Positions 63,261 through 64,000 of a DNA stretch of 64,000 nt are shown here, piece by piece. Both the position numbers and the translations under genes were made by a program. The stretch is from JAHEFT01 sp963700705. GTDB lineage: Bacteria; Pseudomonadota; Gammaproteobacteria; Xanthomonadales; SZUA-36. Location: the NCBI GenBank assembly GCA_963700705.1, contig CAVOYQ010000007.1:184995-248994 (forward strand), read 5' to 3'. Position 1 is the first letter of the stretch. Every line of letters starts with the position of its first letter. The notes beneath the pieces are model-generated. The model had not been told where the DNA came from, made no database searches, and saw only the letters and a list, made by a program, of their open reading frames with translations.

Positions 63261-63944
63261 TTGAATTTCCTGGCCCACCTCAGGCTCGCCGGCGATGATG
63301 AAAACCTGCGGCTGGGCGCCATGCTGGGTGATTTTGTCCGGGGGAAAGAAGCGCTCGGGAAGTTCGACGAAGGAATCCAGGCAGGCATCCAGCTACACCG
63401 GTTCATTGACGCGAGCACAGACGCCTTGCCGGCGATCACCGGTTTGCTTGAGTGCCTTCAACCCCCGTACAGGCGTTATGGCGGAATCATCATAGACCTG
63501 GCATGTGATCACGAATTGGCGTTGCGATGGGACCGGTTTTCTGAAGTCCCTCTGCAGGATTTCGACCGCGGAGTCAGGGTCATGCTGGCCCGGCATGACG
63601 AGCTGTTGCCGGAACGACTCAAAGGCTTCATGCGCTACGCCGACCGCAGAGGCCTGTTTGCATCGTACAGAAACGAATCGGAAATACTTCACAGCCTGCG
63701 GGGTGTGGGGCGGCGGCTTTCACGGGATAATCCCTTGCACCGGGTCGGCGAAATCTGGCCTGAATTCAAGCCGCGGGTGTCGGCCTGCTTTGAAGACATC
63801 TTTTGCGAAATTCAGTCTGAGGTTGCGGCTTGGCTGAAATCAAAGTCGACGAATCACCGGGTCGTGATCGGATGCGCGCAGCCATGGCCGGGGCAAATCC
63901 AGGCCGGCTGGCCAATCCGCGTTGATATGCCAGATCATCGCTGA
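63261..63944 (+). CDS. acpH: Acyl-carrier-protein phosphodiesterase
   Basis: 227 residues from TTG 63261. HD-like fold with MNFLAHLRLAGDDENLRLGAMLGDFVRG, GIQLHRFIDASTD and DLACDHELALRW. Removes the 4'-phosphopantetheine arm from ACP. The family usually ends near residue 193; the last ~30 residues here run antisense through the tail of a nuclease gene, so the true stop may be earlier if a base is wrong in this region. Confidence 0.88.
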   Translation: MNFLAHLRLAGDDENLRLGAMLGDFVRGKEALGKFDEGIQAGIQLHRFIDASTDALPAITGLLECLQPPYRRYGGIIIDLACDHELALRWDRFSEVPLQDFDRGVRVMLARHDELLPERLKGFMRYADRRGLFASYRNESEILHSLRGVGRRLSRDNPLHRVGEIWPEFKPRVSACFEDIFCEIQSEVAAWLKSKSTNHRVVIGCAQPWPGQIQAGWPIRVDMPDHR

Positions 63945-64000
63945 CCGGGCGTATTCCGCCAATGACGGCGAGGCAAAAGCATAATCCAGCGTGCCGGTCT
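63840..64000 (-). CDS. C-terminus of an endonuclease/exonuclease/phosphatase family protein (partial, frame uncertain)
   Basis: Read leftward from the window edge: TGTLDYAFASPSLAEYARSAMIWHINADW, then in another frame ASLDLPRPWLRASDHDPVIRRL before the stop at 63840-63842. LDYxxxSP, WHINAD and SDHDPV are hallmarks of secreted EEP-type nucleases (ExeM/NucH group). The frame change near 63898 equals one missing base (or two extra). The gene body lies off-window and its tail overlaps acpH. Confidence 0.55.
   Translation of the reverse strand, partial: TGTLDYAFASPSLAEYARSAMIWHINADWPAGLDLPRPWLRASDHDPVIRRL

Overview
The window comes from a free-living, Gram-negative gammaproteobacterium of moderately high GC. 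Evidence includes a type IV pilus chemosensory cluster (pilG, pilI, pilJ), gshB, ubiA, bioC, zapE, acpH, an FNR/Anr-type regulator with hemN, and a histidine operon led by a TrpR-like (YerC/YecD) repressor. The his operon layout and the metK-ahcY-metF group suggest Xanthomonadales (Lysobacterales) or a neighbouring order such as the Wenzhouxiangella group; that placement is inference. I found no tRNA, rRNA, CRISPR array, prophage or complete insertion sequence.

Layout. 0-7 kb: the pil chemosensory genes run leftward, gshB-tonB rightward, then a leftward operon yqgE-ruvX-hypoxanthine DNA glycosylase-LOG, then trmB. 7-14.6 kb: an SLC13-type permease, a small membrane protein, a CBS protein, gloA and a tandem pair of NhaD/ArsB-like antiporters. 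14.7-18.2 kb: the SAM cycle genes metK, ahcY, metF behind a strong inverted repeat. 18-31 kb: housekeeping and transport genes (VOC, slyX, srkA, NYN-LOTUS protein, truC, ilvE, CDF exporter, Kef antiporter, M20 peptidase, POT transporter, MBL/beta-CASP nuclease). 31.9-39.4 kb: the tightly overlapping operon hisR-G-D-C-B-H-A-F-I, reading leftward from a palindromic operator. 39.5-50 kb: DUF4097 protein, GntR regulator with hydroxyproline epimerase, DUF885 protein, slyD, anr, hemN, queD, CDGSH protein, amidohydrolase. 50-57 kb: periplasmic peroxiredoxin, two ABC-2 export systems, a TAP-like hydrolase, a fatty acid desaturase. 57.6-64 kb: tatD, ubiA, comF, bioC, zapE, a hydrolase, acpH and the tail of a nuclease gene.

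Three things stand out. First, two intergenic stretches look like small RNA genes: one at 47.0-47.1 kb behind a near-perfect FNR/Anr class II promoter, and one at 61.1-61.3 kb folding into three hairpins that each present a C-rich CCCCUU-type loop. Second, the gaps hold several families of short inverted repeats (GTAGGAGCG REPs, a 160-bp element with covarying ends in three copies, a 250-bp element in three copies, and others), and at least nine genes end in a TAG that lies at the edge of such a repeat. Third, about eleven single-base frame breaks occur in otherwise well conserved genes, including hisB, hisF and metF. All but one equal one extra base, which points to sequencing insertions rather than decay, so the affected genes are annotated here as single genes.
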